A stretch of 52,893 nucleotides of DNA from Nonomuraea sp. PA05 (GTDB lineage: Bacteria; Actinomycetota; Actinomycetes; Streptosporangiales; Streptosporangiaceae), in NCBI RefSeq assembly GCF_008086045.1, contig NZ_VSEY01000066.1, forward strand, positions 1 through 52,893, in the 5' to 3' direction. The notes below the pieces were generated by a model. It ran no database searches, was not told the DNA's origin, and saw nothing but the letters and a program-made list of their open reading frames with translations. Below are positions 42,827-51,787 of this stretch, piece after piece. Both the position numbers and the translations under genes were made by a program. The stretch's first letter is position 1. The number at the start of each line of letters is the position of its first letter.

Positions 42827-43540
42827 ATGACAGTCATCGAGATCACCGACCTGCGTAAGAGCTACCAGGGCAACCAGGCCGTGAACGGCGTCTCCCTCAC
42901 GGTGGGGCGCGGCGAGATCTTCGGGCTCGCCGGCCCCAACGGGGCGGGGAAGACCTCGGTCGTGGAGTGCGTGTCGGGGCTGCGCCGTCCCGACAGCGGC
43001 AGCGTGCGGGTGCTGGGCCTGGACCCGCACGGCGGCGACCGGCGCGCGTTGCAGCAGCGCATCGGCGCGCAACTGCAGGAGGCGGCGCTGCCTGACGGGA
43101 TCAAGGTGGGTGAGGCGCTGCGGATGTACGCCTCCTTCTACGACCGTCCCGCCGACTATCGGGCGCTCATGGACGAATGGGGCCTGACCGCGAGGAAGGG
43201 CAGCCGGTTCGGCGGGCTGTCCGGCGGCTGGAAGCAGCGGCTGTTCATCGCCCTGGCGCTGGTGGGCAACCCCGAGGTGGTCCTGCTCGACGAGCTGACC
43301 ACGGGCCTGGATCCGGACGCCCGCCGTACGACGTGGGGTCTGATCCGCGCGATGCGCGAGCGCGGCGTGACCGTCGTGATGGTCACGCACTTCATGGACG
43401 AGGCGGAGGCGCTCTGCGACCGCGTCGCCATCATCGACGGCGGCCGCGTGACCGCCCAGGGCAGCCCCCGCGAGCTGATCGGCCAGGCCGGCACCGGCTC
43501 GCTCGAGGACGCCTACTTCGCACTCACCGGAAGGAACTGA
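42827..43540 (+). CDS. ABC-2 type transporter ATP-binding protein
   Basis: The 237-aa ATPase has Walker A GPNGAGKTS, Q-loop, signature LSGGWKQR, Walker B VVLLDELTTGLDP and VTHFMDEAEAL. The signature residue after GG is Trp instead of the usual Gln. It belongs to the CcmA/NatA-like exporter ATPases and is followed 2 bases later by its permease, then a histidine kinase and a response regulator, forming a four-gene unit. Confidence 0.92.
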   Translation: MTVIEITDLRKSYQGNQAVNGVSLTVGRGEIFGLAGPNGAGKTSVVECVSGLRRPDSGSVRVLGLDPHGGDRRALQQRIGAQLQEAALPDGIKVGEALRMYASFYDRPADYRALMDEWGLTARKGSRFGGLSGGWKQRLFIALALVGNPEVVLLDELTTGLDPDARRTTWGLIRAMRERGVTVVMVTHFMDEAEALCDRVAIIDGGRVTAQGSPRELIGQAGTGSLEDAYFALTGRN

Positions 43541-43542
43541 CC

Positions 43543-44268
43543 ATGAAGGGCTTCGCCAACGTCGTCGCCGTCGAGCTCAAGCTGGGCCTGCGCGACCCCA
43601 TGTCCGCGTTCTTCGCGCTGGCCTTCCCGCTGATCATGCTCTGGGTCAAGCTGCGCGGCGGGAACAAGCCGCTGCCGGGCGGGGTGCCGGTCGTGGACGC
43701 GACCGTGCCGATGCTGGCCGTCTTCGTCATCGGGCTGGCCACGCTGGTGGTGCTGCCCGCCACGCTGGCCCAGTACCGGGAGCGGGGCGTGCTGCGGCGG
43801 CTGCGCGTCACCCCGGCCGCGCCGGCCATGCTGTTCGGCGCGCAGTGGATCGCCCACACGCTGCTGGCGGTGGCCGGGACGGCGCTGATCGTCGCCGTCG
43901 GAGCCGCCGGGTTCGGGCTGGCGGCTCCGGCGAGCCTGCCCGGCGTGCTGCTGGGCTGGCTGCTCGGCGCGCTCAGCCTGGGCGCGATCGGGCTGCTGCT
44001 GGGCGCGGTGGTGCCGAGCGGGCGGGCGGCTACCGTGGTCGGGCTCGGGTTGTTCTTCCCCATGGTGTTCCTGTCGGGGGCCGTCATCCCGCGCGAGACG
44101 ATGTCGGGCTCCATGCGGGCGATCGGCGACCTGATGCCGATGGCGCCCGTGGTGCGGGCGGTCCGCGACGGGTGGGAGGGCGTTCCCGCCTCGGGGGCTA
44201 CGCTGGGGATCATGGTGGCTGTCACGGTGGTGGCGGGCGGCGTCGCGCTGAAGGCGTACCGGTGGTGA
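43543..44268 (+). CDS. ABC-2 type transporter permease
   Basis: The 241-aa integral membrane protein has about six helices, and RERGVLRRLRVTPAAPAMLFGAQ is the cytoplasmic ABC-2 motif. It pairs with the ATPase upstream as an exporter of drugs, lipids or peptides. Its TGA overlaps the GTG of the histidine kinase (GTGA), so the kinase is translationally coupled. Confidence 0.92.
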   Translation: MKGFANVVAVELKLGLRDPMSAFFALAFPLIMLWVKLRGGNKPLPGGVPVVDATVPMLAVFVIGLATLVVLPATLAQYRERGVLRRLRVTPAAPAMLFGAQWIAHTLLAVAGTALIVAVGAAGFGLAAPASLPGVLLGWLLGALSLGAIGLLLGAVVPSGRAATVVGLGLFFPMVFLSGAVIPRETMSGSMRAIGDLMPMAPVVRAVRDGWEGVPASGATLGIMVAVTVVAGGVALKAYRW

Positions 44269-45440
44269 CGTTCAGGCGCTGGGACCGGGTCCTGGCGGCG
44301 CTGCCGTACCTGCTCGTCCTGCTGCCCGCGCTGTTCTCCCTGCTGCGGGAGTGGCGGGTGGAGGTGCTGGCCCTGGCGCTGTTCTCGGTGGCCTGGCACT
44401 GGGTGGTCGTGACGGCGCACCCCGGCTGGATCGCCCGCCGCTGGGTGGTGATCGTGCACTTCGTGGTGCTGCTGGCGACCGTGGCGGCGCTGGTGCGGAT
44501 CGACACGGTGTTCACGGTGACCGGGGTGGGGGCGTTCCTGCAGTGCTTCGCCCTGCTGCCCGGCCTGTGGGCGTACGCCGGGGTGGCGGTGACGGTCGGC
44601 CTGCTCGTCGCCGCCCGCCCGGCCGACGGGCGGACCCCCGTGGAGCTGCTCGCGTCCTTCGTCGTGGGGGTGCTGATCTCCTCGATGGCGGGCCTGGTCT
44701 TCCAGACGGTCGCCGAGCAGAACGAGCGGCTCAAGCAGACCACCGCCAGGCTGGCCGCGCTCGCCGAGGAGAACGCGAACCTGCAGTCGCAGCTCCTGAC
44801 CCAGGCCCGTGAGGCGGGCGTGCTGGGCGAGCGCCAGCGGATGGCCAGGGAGATCCACGACACCATCGCGCAGGGCCTGACGGCGATCCTCACCCAGCTC
44901 GAAGCGCTCGGCGACGTGCCGGGCGCCGGCGAGCGGCTGGACACGGTGCGCGGCCTGGCCAGGGAGAGCCTGGCCGAGGCGCGCCGCTCGGTGCACGCGC
45001 TGCGGCCCGTGCCGCTGGAGGAGAGCACGGGGTTCGCGGCGGCCCTGTCCGAGGTGGCGGAGCGGTGGTCGCGGGTGTCGGGGGTGCCCGCCGCCGTGTC
45101 CGTGACGGGCGACGCCCGGCCGCTGCACGCCGAGGTGGAGAGCACGCTGTTACGGGTGGCGCAGGAGGCGCTGGCCAACGTCGCCAAGCACGCCTCGGCC
45201 GCCCGGGTGGTCCTGACGCTCTCCTACATGGACGACGTGGTCGCCCTGGACGTGCGCGACGACGGGACGGGCTTCGTGCACGAGCCCGGCGAACCCGGCG
45301 AGTCGAGCGGGTTCGGGCTCATCGGGATGCGGCAGCGCGTCATCCGCCTGGCGGGCAGCTTCGCCGTCGAGACCGCCCCTGGCCAGGGCACCGGGATCTC
45401 CGCCACCGTACCCGCCATCCCCGCCCCCGCGAGGTCGTGA
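44265..45440 (+). CDS. NarL-type sensor histidine kinase
   Basis: The 391-aa kinase has several membrane helices in residues ~1-140, a short coiled coil and a HisKA_3 dimerisation helix with phospho-His198 in REIHDTIAQGLTAI. The ATPase part has NVAKHASA (N box) and DVRDDGTGF with GLIGMRQRV. The input domain is intramembrane, as in kinases that sense cell-envelope stress or the cognate transporter's substrate. The response regulator follows 3 bases later. Confidence 0.92.
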   Translation: MTFRRWDRVLAALPYLLVLLPALFSLLREWRVEVLALALFSVAWHWVVVTAHPGWIARRWVVIVHFVVLLATVAALVRIDTVFTVTGVGAFLQCFALLPGLWAYAGVAVTVGLLVAARPADGRTPVELLASFVVGVLISSMAGLVFQTVAEQNERLKQTTARLAALAEENANLQSQLLTQAREAGVLGERQRMAREIHDTIAQGLTAILTQLEALGDVPGAGERLDTVRGLARESLAEARRSVHALRPVPLEESTGFAAALSEVAERWSRVSGVPAAVSVTGDARPLHAEVESTLLRVAQEALANVAKHASAARVVLTLSYMDDVVALDVRDDGTGFVHEPGEPGESSGFGLIGMRQRVIRLAGSFAVETAPGQGTGISATVPAIPAPARS

Positions 45441-45443
45441 GCC

Positions 45444-46079
45444 ATGCCGATTCGCCTGATCATCGTGGACGATCACCCGATGGTGCGCGACGGGCTGCGC
45501 GGGATCTTCGCCACCGGCGACTTCGAGGTCGTCGGCGAGGCGGCCGACGGCCGGGAGGCGCTGGCGGTGGCGCTGCGCACCTGCCCCGACGTGGTCCTGC
45601 TCGACCTGCGGATGCCGCACATGAGCGGCGTCGAGGTCATCCGCCGCCTGCGCGAGCAGCAGCCGGACGTGCGGGTGCTGGTCGTGACCACGTTCGACGA
45701 CGACGCCGACGTGCTGCCCGCCATCGAGCAGGGCGCGACCGGCTACCTGCTGAAGGACACCCCGCGCGACGAGCTGCGGCGCGCGGTGCTGGCCGCGGCC
45801 AGGGGCGAGACGGTCCTGTCGCCCACGGTGGCCGGGGTGCTGAGCCAGAAGGCCCGCGAGGCTCCCGCCCGGGTGCTGAGTCCGCGGGAGGTGGAGGTGC
45901 TCGCCCTCATCGCGCGGGGGGCGACCAACCGGGAGATCGCCGGGAGGCTGTTCATCACGGAGGCGACGGTGAAGACGCATCTGCTGCACGTCTTCGCCAA
46001 GCTCGGGGTGAAGGACCGGGCCGCGGCGGTGGCCGCGGCGTACGAGAGCGGCCTGCTCAAGCCCGCCTCGCGGGGCTGA
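45444..46079 (+). CDS. NarL/FixJ-family response regulator
   Basis: The 211-aa protein has a receiver with DD9-10 and the phosphoacceptor Asp54 (VLLDLRMPHMS), a Thr and Lys in the switch region (VVTTFDDD, YLLKDTP) and a LuxR-type HTH at ~145-205 (LSPREVEVLALIARGATNREIAGRLFITEATVKTHL). It is the partner of the upstream kinase and probably controls the ABC-2 exporter unit. Confidence 0.94.
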   Translation: MPIRLIIVDDHPMVRDGLRGIFATGDFEVVGEAADGREALAVALRTCPDVVLLDLRMPHMSGVEVIRRLREQQPDVRVLVVTTFDDDADVLPAIEQGATGYLLKDTPRDELRRAVLAAARGETVLSPTVAGVLSQKAREAPARVLSPREVEVLALIARGATNREIAGRLFITEATVKTHLLHVFAKLGVKDRAAAVAAAYESGLLKPASRG

Positions 46080-46182
46080 CGCACCTGTTGGTGCCGTTTC
46101 CGCATGATTACTCTGAGTGACGGGCATAACCCTTCTCGTCCCGAAGAGGGACCATGTGTCGGGAGAAGTAAGGACATCGGCG

Positions 46183-47361
46183 ATGCGGAACGGCGGCACC
46201 ATACTCATCAGCACGTCCACGGTGATGCTGCTCCTGCTGGCCGGGTGCACCTCGGCCGAGCAGCCCGTCAAGGTCCAGAAGCAGGTCGCGCCGCCGCCTC
46301 CCGCGCTGGCGATCTCACCCGCCCACGGCACGAAGAAGGTGCCGCCGGACATCGGCATCGGCGTCAAGGTCACCGACGGCCGGGTCACCGCGCTGACCGT
46401 CCTGGACGCCAAGGGGCACGAGATCGCCGGGAACCTGGGCCCGGACGGGACGTGGCGGCCCACCTGGCCGCTCAAGCCGTCCACCGCCTACACGGTGCGG
46501 GCGCAGGCCACCGGCGCCGACGGCAGGCAGACCGTCACGGAGCGCTCCGCGTTCACCACGCTGAAGCCGAAGCACGTGCTGGAGACCGGCCTGTCGCCAC
46601 TCAACGGCGAGAAGGTCGGCGTCGGGATGCCGATCCAGATCCTGCTGTCCAAGCCGGCCAGCCGGCTGGAGGATCGGGTCGCGGTCGAACGGTCGCTGAC
46701 GGTGCACATGTCCAAGCCGGTGGAGGGCTCGTGGAGCTGGGTGAGCGACCGGGAGGTGCAGTTCCGGCCGCGCGCGTACTGGCCGGCCGGCGAACGGGTC
46801 ACGGTCGTCGCGCACCTGGCCGGCCTGCGGATCGGACGGGGCGTGTGGGGCGCCAGGGACCGCAGCGTGACGTTCACCGTCGGGCCCGAGCACATCACCA
46901 CGATCCGCAACAAGACCCACCGGGCGATCGTGCGCAAGAACGGCGAGGTCGTCCGTAAGATCCCCGTCAGCCTGGGCAAGCCGGGCTTCGAGAGCTGGTC
47001 CGGCACCATGATCGCCCAGGAGAAGGCGGAGAACTTCCTCATGGACTCCGCCACCATCGGCATCCCGGGCGAGTATCTGCACCACACCAAGTGGAACGTC
47101 CGGATGACCTACAGCGGCATGTTCTTCCACGCCGCGCCATGGTCCACCGGGGCACAGGGGCACCGCAACGTCAGCCACGGCTGCGTGAACGCCGGGACCG
47201 GCGACGCCCGCTGGTTCTACAACTTCACCCAGCGGGGCGACATCATCAAGGTCACCGGGACTTCGCAAAGGCTCCAGTTCGGCAACGGGCCGACGCCGTG
47301 GGCCAAGTCGTGGGAGGAGTGGCTGGCGGGCAGCGCGATCAAGACCGCTACCGACGCCTGA
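46183..47361 (+). CDS. Lipoprotein L,D-transpeptidase (YkuD)
   Basis: The 392-aa protein has a lipobox LLLAGC22, two Ig-like domains (about 45-230), and a C-terminal YkuD domain with the catalytic motif HRNVSHGCVNAG (His332, Cys334). It makes 3-3 cross-links in peptidoglycan, outside the membrane. ATG 46183 follows AAGGA; a longer frame from 46117 adds residues before the signal. It is like the LdtMt2 group of actinobacteria, with the same Ig-Ig-YkuD layout. Confidence 0.93.
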   Translation: MRNGGTILISTSTVMLLLLAGCTSAEQPVKVQKQVAPPPPALAISPAHGTKKVPPDIGIGVKVTDGRVTALTVLDAKGHEIAGNLGPDGTWRPTWPLKPSTAYTVRAQATGADGRQTVTERSAFTTLKPKHVLETGLSPLNGEKVGVGMPIQILLSKPASRLEDRVAVERSLTVHMSKPVEGSWSWVSDREVQFRPRAYWPAGERVTVVAHLAGLRIGRGVWGARDRSVTFTVGPEHITTIRNKTHRAIVRKNGEVVRKIPVSLGKPGFESWSGTMIAQEKAENFLMDSATIGIPGEYLHHTKWNVRMTYSGMFFHAAPWSTGAQGHRNVSHGCVNAGTGDARWFYNFTQRGDIIKVTGTSQRLQFGNGPTPWAKSWEEWLAGSAIKTATDA

Positions 47362-47365
47362 CCTC

Positions 47366-48049
47366 TCACTCGCTCAGAACGGCCAGCAGGCCTCGGACGC
47401 GGGTGCCGTCGAGCAGGTTCCAGGCACCCGCCACATAGCCGGTCACCCCCGGCCCCGCGCCGTCCGCGCCGTTCCCGCCGTCCGCGCCGTCCGCGCCGTT
47501 CGAGGCGTTCGAGGCGTTCGCGTCCGGGTGCAGGAGCCGGCGCACGCGCAGCACCGTCCCGTCCGGCGCGCGCAGCTCCGTGCCCTCGCGATCGTCGTCG
47601 GCGGCGGCGAGCCCCGAGGGGACGGGACCGGAGCAGGAGCGGGTGACCTCCCGATCGGGCGTGTCGCTGGCGTTCTGGTCCTGAGCCTCCGCCTTGCCCC
47701 CGATCAGCGCCAGCAACTGGCCGACCAGCACCGGGTCGTGGCACCCGTCGTACGCCCAGCGCCGCCCCAGCACCCCGTGCTCCATGGTCCCGACGAGCGC
47801 GTGCTCCGCCCCGTCGAGCGGCGCGCCCCGGTAGGTCAGCGGCACCAGGTAGGACGCGGGCTCGGGCCCCGAGACGTCGGTGACCACCATGAACTCGATG
47901 CCGACCGCCCCCTCGGGATCGTCCAGCCGGAAACCGCCCGCCTTGACGAGCTCCGGCGCGCCACCCCGGTACCACGGGCGGGTGGGCAACCAGGCGGTGA
48001 GCAGCTCCAGCTTGGTCGGCTTGAGTTCGGTGCGGTGGATGACGGCCAT
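47366..48049 (-). CDS. Maltokinase N-terminal-cap-like protein
   Basis: The 227-aa protein matches the cap domain of maltokinase/CG1740-like proteins: WLPTRPWYRGGAPELVKAGGFRLDDPEGAVGIEFMVVTD and VPLTYRGAPLDGAEHALVGTMEHGVLGRRWAYDG are hallmark segments. The kinase part is absent, so it is a stand-alone cap. A low-complexity Ala/Gly/Asn insert (NASNASNGADGADGGNGADG) lies near residues 175-200. ATG 48049 follows AAAGAGG. It may bind or modify a sugar-related ligand. Confidence 0.82.
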   Translation of the reverse strand: MAVIHRTELKPTKLELLTAWLPTRPWYRGGAPELVKAGGFRLDDPEGAVGIEFMVVTDVSGPEPASYLVPLTYRGAPLDGAEHALVGTMEHGVLGRRWAYDGCHDPVLVGQLLALIGGKAEAQDQNASDTPDREVTRSCSGPVPSGLAAADDDREGTELRAPDGTVLRVRRLLHPDANASNASNGADGADGGNGADGAGPGVTGYVAGAWNLLDGTRVRGLLAVLSE

Positions 48050-48129
48050 GCCGGTGGTGCCTCTTTCTGGTCGTACGTCGCGATCACCACATCTTGCCAT
48101 CCATCCACCGGCACGGCGTTCAGAGCAGT

Positions 48130-49380
48130 TCAGAGCAGTAGGTCGGCGAGGTTCACCGCAGCACCCATGGCCTGGGCGCCGACGTCGTTGAGGTGCATCC
48201 CGTCGCCCGCGTCGAACTCCGGCCTGATGAAGTCGGGCTCGTCCGGCTTCTCGACCGCCTTGGCCACGTCGAAGACCCCGTCGAACGCCGCACCCGTACG
48301 GATCCACTCGTTCACCCGCCGCCGCGCCGCCACCCCCTCCGGCGTGCTCACCCCCGGATAGATCGCACCGGCGAACGGCCCGATCGTGGCGGCCAGCACC
48401 CTCATGCCCGCCGCCCGCACCCGCCCGCCCAGCTCGGTGAACCCGGCGATCAGGTCCTCGGCCGTCGCGGGCGGCGCCCCGGCCATGCCCGGCAGGCCGA
48501 GGTCGTTGATGCCGAAGTGCACGAGGACGTGCGTCGCGCCCGGCACGGACAGCGCGTCCCGCTCCAGGCGGGCCAGGCCGTGCTCGCCGATCTCGTCCAC
48601 CAGCAGCCGGTTGCCCGCGATGCCCTGGTTGACCACCCAGCCGCGTGGCAGGCGCGCGTTCAGCACGTCCACCGAGCGCCGGTCGGCGCCCATCGTGGTG
48701 CCCACGCCCTCGAACCACGAGTCGCCGAACGCGACCCCGATCGACGTGCCGCGCGGCGCACGCACGTCCACGCCGGACACGTAGAAGCGGGCGGCGACCT
48801 GCTCCGCGCCGGGCAGCGCGGGGGCGCTCACCTGGTCGCCCGGCGCGACGTAGGCCGTTTCCATCGGCTGGTGGGAGAAGGTCGCGGGCTCCGTCCCGCC
48901 CGGCACGTACAGGCTCAGCACCAGGTGCTCGCCCGCCCGCACGACCAGCTCCACCGGGTCGCCGACGACCTCGCCGCCCGCCGGGATCGTCACCTCGCCC
49001 GCCCCACCGAACCGCACCTCCCGCTCGGTCCCGGGCACGATCGCGTCACCGGACCGCACCCCGCCACCGGCCGCGTCACCGGACCGCGCCTCGCCACCGG
49101 CCGCGTCACCGGACCGCGCCTCTCGCCCGGTCTCCGGCACGAACCCATCGCCGGTCGGGCGCAGCGCCACCCGAACGGCCCCGATCGTCAGCGGCGCGCG
49201 GCCATAGCGGTTGGTGAGCCGGACGCGCACCTGGTCGCCGCCTCCGGCCAGCACGAGCGCCTGGCGTACCGTCTCGTCACGGAAACCGCGCGACTCGGCC
49301 AGCTTGATCTGCTCGTACGGGCTGATCACGCCCGAGCGGAACCCCGCCACCCACGCGCGGCCCTCACCTGCGTCTGTCAT
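48130..49380 (-). CDS. SGNH/GDSL hydrolase with N-terminal beta domain
   Basis: The 416-aa protein has an N-terminal beta-rich domain (~1-205) and an SGNH core with block I FGDSWFEG (catalytic Ser), GIAGN, block III GINDLG and block V DGMHLND (Asp-x-x-His). It is an esterase or deacetylase, probably acting on carbohydrate or lipid esters. No signal peptide is seen from ATG 49380. A 30-bp tandem repeat encodes a 10-residue repeat near residues 85-112. It overlaps the 49497 gene's promoter only on the other strand. Confidence 0.88.
   Translation of the reverse strand: MTDAGEGRAWVAGFRSGVISPYEQIKLAESRGFRDETVRQALVLAGGGDQVRVRLTNRYGRAPLTIGAVRVALRPTGDGFVPETGREARSGDAAGGEARSGDAAGGGVRSGDAIVPGTEREVRFGGAGEVTIPAGGEVVGDPVELVVRAGEHLVLSLYVPGGTEPATFSHQPMETAYVAPGDQVSAPALPGAEQVAARFYVSGVDVRAPRGTSIGVAFGDSWFEGVGTTMGADRRSVDVLNARLPRGWVVNQGIAGNRLLVDEIGEHGLARLERDALSVPGATHVLVHFGINDLGLPGMAGAPPATAEDLIAGFTELGGRVRAAGMRVLAATIGPFAGAIYPGVSTPEGVAARRRVNEWIRTGAAFDGVFDVAKAVEKPDEPDFIRPEFDAGDGMHLNDVGAQAMGAAVNLADLLL
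49042..49131. repeat. 30-bp in-frame tandem repeat, three copies
   Basis: Units CGCGTCACCGGACCGC(A/G) begin at 49042, 49072 and 49102 and encode (E/V)ARSGDAAGG-like repeats inside the SGNH hydrolase. Confidence 0.85.
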
Positions 49381-49496
49381 GAACGTCCCCCAAACTCGTG
49401 GATGGCGACCAGCTTGGATCACCGGACGCCGCCCGAGCCAGACCCCCGCCTTGCCTACGCAACGTTTGATCAGGCGGCTGGCTAGCATGGTCCGAC

Positions 49497-50357
49497 GTGC
49501 GCCACGACAAGGGTAAGGACCGGGAGCTCGCCGCGTTCCTGCAGTCCAGGCGGGCCCGGCTGCGCCCGGAGGACGTCGGGCTGGCCGCGTCAGGGGAGCG
49601 GCGGCGCGTGCCGGGGCTGCGCCGCGAGGAGCTGGCGGCGCTGGCCGGGGTGAGCATCGCCCACTACACGCGGCTGGAGCAGGGCAACGCGCGCAACGTG
49701 TCGGCCGCCGTGCTCGACGCGGTCGCCCGCGCGCTGCGCCTCACCGAGGACGAACGCCTCTACCTGCACCGCCGCGCCCACCCCGAGCCGGCCCCGCCGG
49801 TGGAGACCCCGGCGCTGCGGCCGGGGCTGCGCCAGTTGCTCGCGTCCATGGAGACCGTCCCCGCGCTCATCCTCGACAGCGACACGACGGTCGTCGCCTG
49901 GAACCGGCTGGGCGCGGCCCTGTGGGCCGACTTCGCCGTGGTCCCGCGCGAGCGGCGCAGCATCAGTCACCTGCTCTTCCTGAACGCGGACTTCCGCCGG
50001 CTGCACGGCGACCAGCTATCCAGGGTGGCGCGGGAGGCGGTCGCGCACCTGCGTACGCTGGCCGCCCGCTACCCCGGGGACGCCGCCCTGGCCGCGCACA
50101 TCGCGCGGATGCGGGCGGAGAGCCCCGAGTTCGACGGCCTCTGGAACGCCCTGCACGTGCGCGGCGTCACACACCGCGTCTACCGTCTGGAGCATCCGCA
50201 GGTGGGCGCCATCGAGGTGCACGGTGAGCTGCTGCCGCTGCCGGACGATCCGCCCCTGCGGCTCGACCTGTTCACGACGGTCCCGGGCTCCGCCTCCCAG
50301 GCGGCTCTGCGGCGGCTGGCGGCCGTCGGCACGCGGCCGGCGTCGCAGGACTGCTGA
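49497..50357 (+). CDS. XRE regulator with MmyB-type ligand domain
   Basis: The 286-aa protein has an XRE HTH (residues ~35-85, LRREELAALAGVSIAHYTRLEQGNARNVS) followed by a MmyB/PAS-like sensor domain (~105-270, LLASMETVPALILDSDTTVVAWNRLG). This group often binds fatty-acid-like ligands. GTG 49497 lies 8 bases after TAGCAT, a -10-like site, so the mRNA may be leaderless. It is divergent from the SGNH hydrolase, a likely target. Confidence 0.9.
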   Translation: MRHDKGKDRELAAFLQSRRARLRPEDVGLAASGERRRVPGLRREELAALAGVSIAHYTRLEQGNARNVSAAVLDAVARALRLTEDERLYLHRRAHPEPAPPVETPALRPGLRQLLASMETVPALILDSDTTVVAWNRLGAALWADFAVVPRERRSISHLLFLNADFRRLHGDQLSRVAREAVAHLRTLAARYPGDAALAAHIARMRAESPEFDGLWNALHVRGVTHRVYRLEHPQVGAIEVHGELLPLPDDPPLRLDLFTTVPGSASQAALRRLAAVGTRPASQDC

Positions 50358-50367
50358 CGGAATCTTA

Positions 50368-50381
50368 TGTACGCTCGTACA
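50368..50381. promoter_or_regulatory. TGTACG palindrome (TetR operator)
   Basis: TGTACG-ct-CGTACA is a perfect 6-2-6 palindrome ending one base before the ATG at 50383. It probably serves the TetR encoded as the second gene of this unit, and the gene may be leaderless or have a very short leader. Confidence 0.75.
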
Positions 50382-50382
50382 C

Positions 50383-50979
50383 ATGATACCTGACGTGGAC
50401 AACCGCACGATGCGCGAACGGATGCTCGCCGGCGACCTCTACCTCGCCGACGACCCTGAGCTGGGCGAGCACCTGCTGCGCGCCGCCGACCTGATGGAGG
50501 CGTACAACGGGTCGTCGGCCCGCGACCCGCAGCTCCGGCAGCGGCTGCTGGAAGACCTGCTGGGGGCCGTCGGTGAGGGGACCGTGATCCGGCCGCCGCT
50601 GTGGGTCGACTACGGCAGCCACATCCGCATCGGCGCCCGCTCGTTCGCCAACTTCGGTCTCGTCGCCCTGGACGTGGCTTCGATCACCATCGGCGACGAC
50701 GTGCAGATCGGGTCGAACGTGCAGCTCATGACGCCGACGCATCCGGTGGATCCGGAGCTGCGGCGGGCCAAGTGGGAGGCCGCCAAGCCGATCGTCATCG
50801 GCGACAACGTGTGGCTGGGGAGCGGGGCGATCGTGCTGGCCGGGGTCACCATCGGGGAGAACACCGTGGTCGGGGCCGGGGCGGTGGTCACCCGGGATCT
50901 GCCGGCGAACGTGGTGGCGGTGGGGAATCCCGCCCGGGTGATTCGTACGATCGAGCCGGGCGCGACAGAGGCGAGATGA
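50383..50979 (+). CDS. Maltose/galactoside O-acetyltransferase-like enzyme
   Basis: The 198-aa protein has the N-terminal helical part of the maltose acetyltransferase family (TMRERMLAGDLYLADDPELGEHL) and a left-handed beta-helix of hexapeptide repeats (IGARSFANFG, IGDNVWLGSGAIVLAGVTIGENTVVGAGAVV). The catalytic His is in LMTPTHPVDPELR. It acetylates a sugar with acetyl-CoA. Its TGA overlaps the ATG of the TetR gene (ATGA), so they are coupled. Confidence 0.92.
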   Translation: MIPDVDNRTMRERMLAGDLYLADDPELGEHLLRAADLMEAYNGSSARDPQLRQRLLEDLLGAVGEGTVIRPPLWVDYGSHIRIGARSFANFGLVALDVASITIGDDVQIGSNVQLMTPTHPVDPELRRAKWEAAKPIVIGDNVWLGSGAIVLAGVTIGENTVVGAGAVVTRDLPANVVAVGNPARVIRTIEPGATEAR

Positions 50980-51662
50980 ACGGGCCGCCGCGCGATCGGG
51001 GCGACCCGAGCGGGACTCGGCCCGATCCGAGCGGACTCCCGCACCATCGGAGCGACCCGAGCGGGACTGGGCACGATCGGGCCGGGCGCGGCGCGGAGGA
51101 CGCGAGCGGGGCCGCGCCACGGAGGCGGGCGCGGCGGCACGATCCCGGGCGGCGGGATCGGCTGATCGACGCCGCCCTCGCCGTCATCGCCGAGCGCGGC
51201 GTCGCCGGGACGACGCACCGGGAGATCGCCCGCGCCGCCGACGTGCCGCTCGGCTCGATGACGTACCACTTCACGTCGCTGGAGGAGGTGCTCGCCGAGG
51301 CGTTCACCCGGCACGCCGACGCGGTGGCGCGCGTCTTCGACGAACGCATGAGCGCCGCCCGCGACCCGGACGAGGCGGCCGAGGCGGTCATCGCGATGGT
51401 CTCGGCCGACCTGCTCGGCTCGCGGCACGACCTGGTCCTCTCCGTGGAGCTGTACGTGGCCGCGGCGCGCAACCCCGCCCTGCGCGCCGTCACCCAGGCG
51501 TGGATGGCGCGCAGCCGCCGGGCGCTGGAGCGCCACTTCGACGCCACCACGGCCAGGGAGCTGGACGCGCTCATCGAGGGCCTCGTCCTGCACAGCGCCC
51601 TGTCGACGGACCCGATGACGCCCGAGCAGATCCGCCACGCCATCCTCCGCCACCTACGCTGA
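50976..51662 (+). CDS. TetR family repressor with repetitive N-terminal extension
   Basis: The 228-aa product has an Arg/Pro/Gly-rich N-terminal extension (about 55 residues with DPSG three times) encoded by a tandem repeat, then a TetR HTH (THREIARAADVPLGSMTYHFTSLEEVLAEA). The C-terminal part resembles TetR_C of the YcdC/BetI type. The ATG overlaps the acetyltransferase stop. It probably represses the pair through the TGTACG palindrome. A shorter start downstream is possible, since normal TetR proteins lack such a leader. Confidence 0.85.
   Translation: MNGPPRDRGDPSGTRPDPSGLPHHRSDPSGTGHDRAGRGAEDASGAAPRRRARRHDPGRRDRLIDAALAVIAERGVAGTTHREIARAADVPLGSMTYHFTSLEEVLAEAFTRHADAVARVFDERMSAARDPDEAAEAVIAMVSADLLGSRHDLVLSVELYVAAARNPALRAVTQAWMARSRRALERHFDATTARELDALIEGLVLHSALSTDPMTPEQIRHAILRHLR
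50995..51068 (+). repeat. Degenerate direct repeats in the TetR N-terminal coding region
   Basis: ATCGG(G/A)GCGACCCGAGCGG at 50995 and 51046 are near-identical; a decayed copy lies at 51025. They encode the DPSG-containing leader of the TetR protein. Confidence 0.7.
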
Positions 51663-51787
51663 CGCGCCCGCCGGACGCCGAGCCGGGGCGGGCGACACAC
51701 GGGACGTTCGGGGCATGGCGGGTGGCAGGCCGGAGAGCAGGAATACTCCGGGAGCAACGAGCATCTCCTCCGAAGCACAAGGTGATC

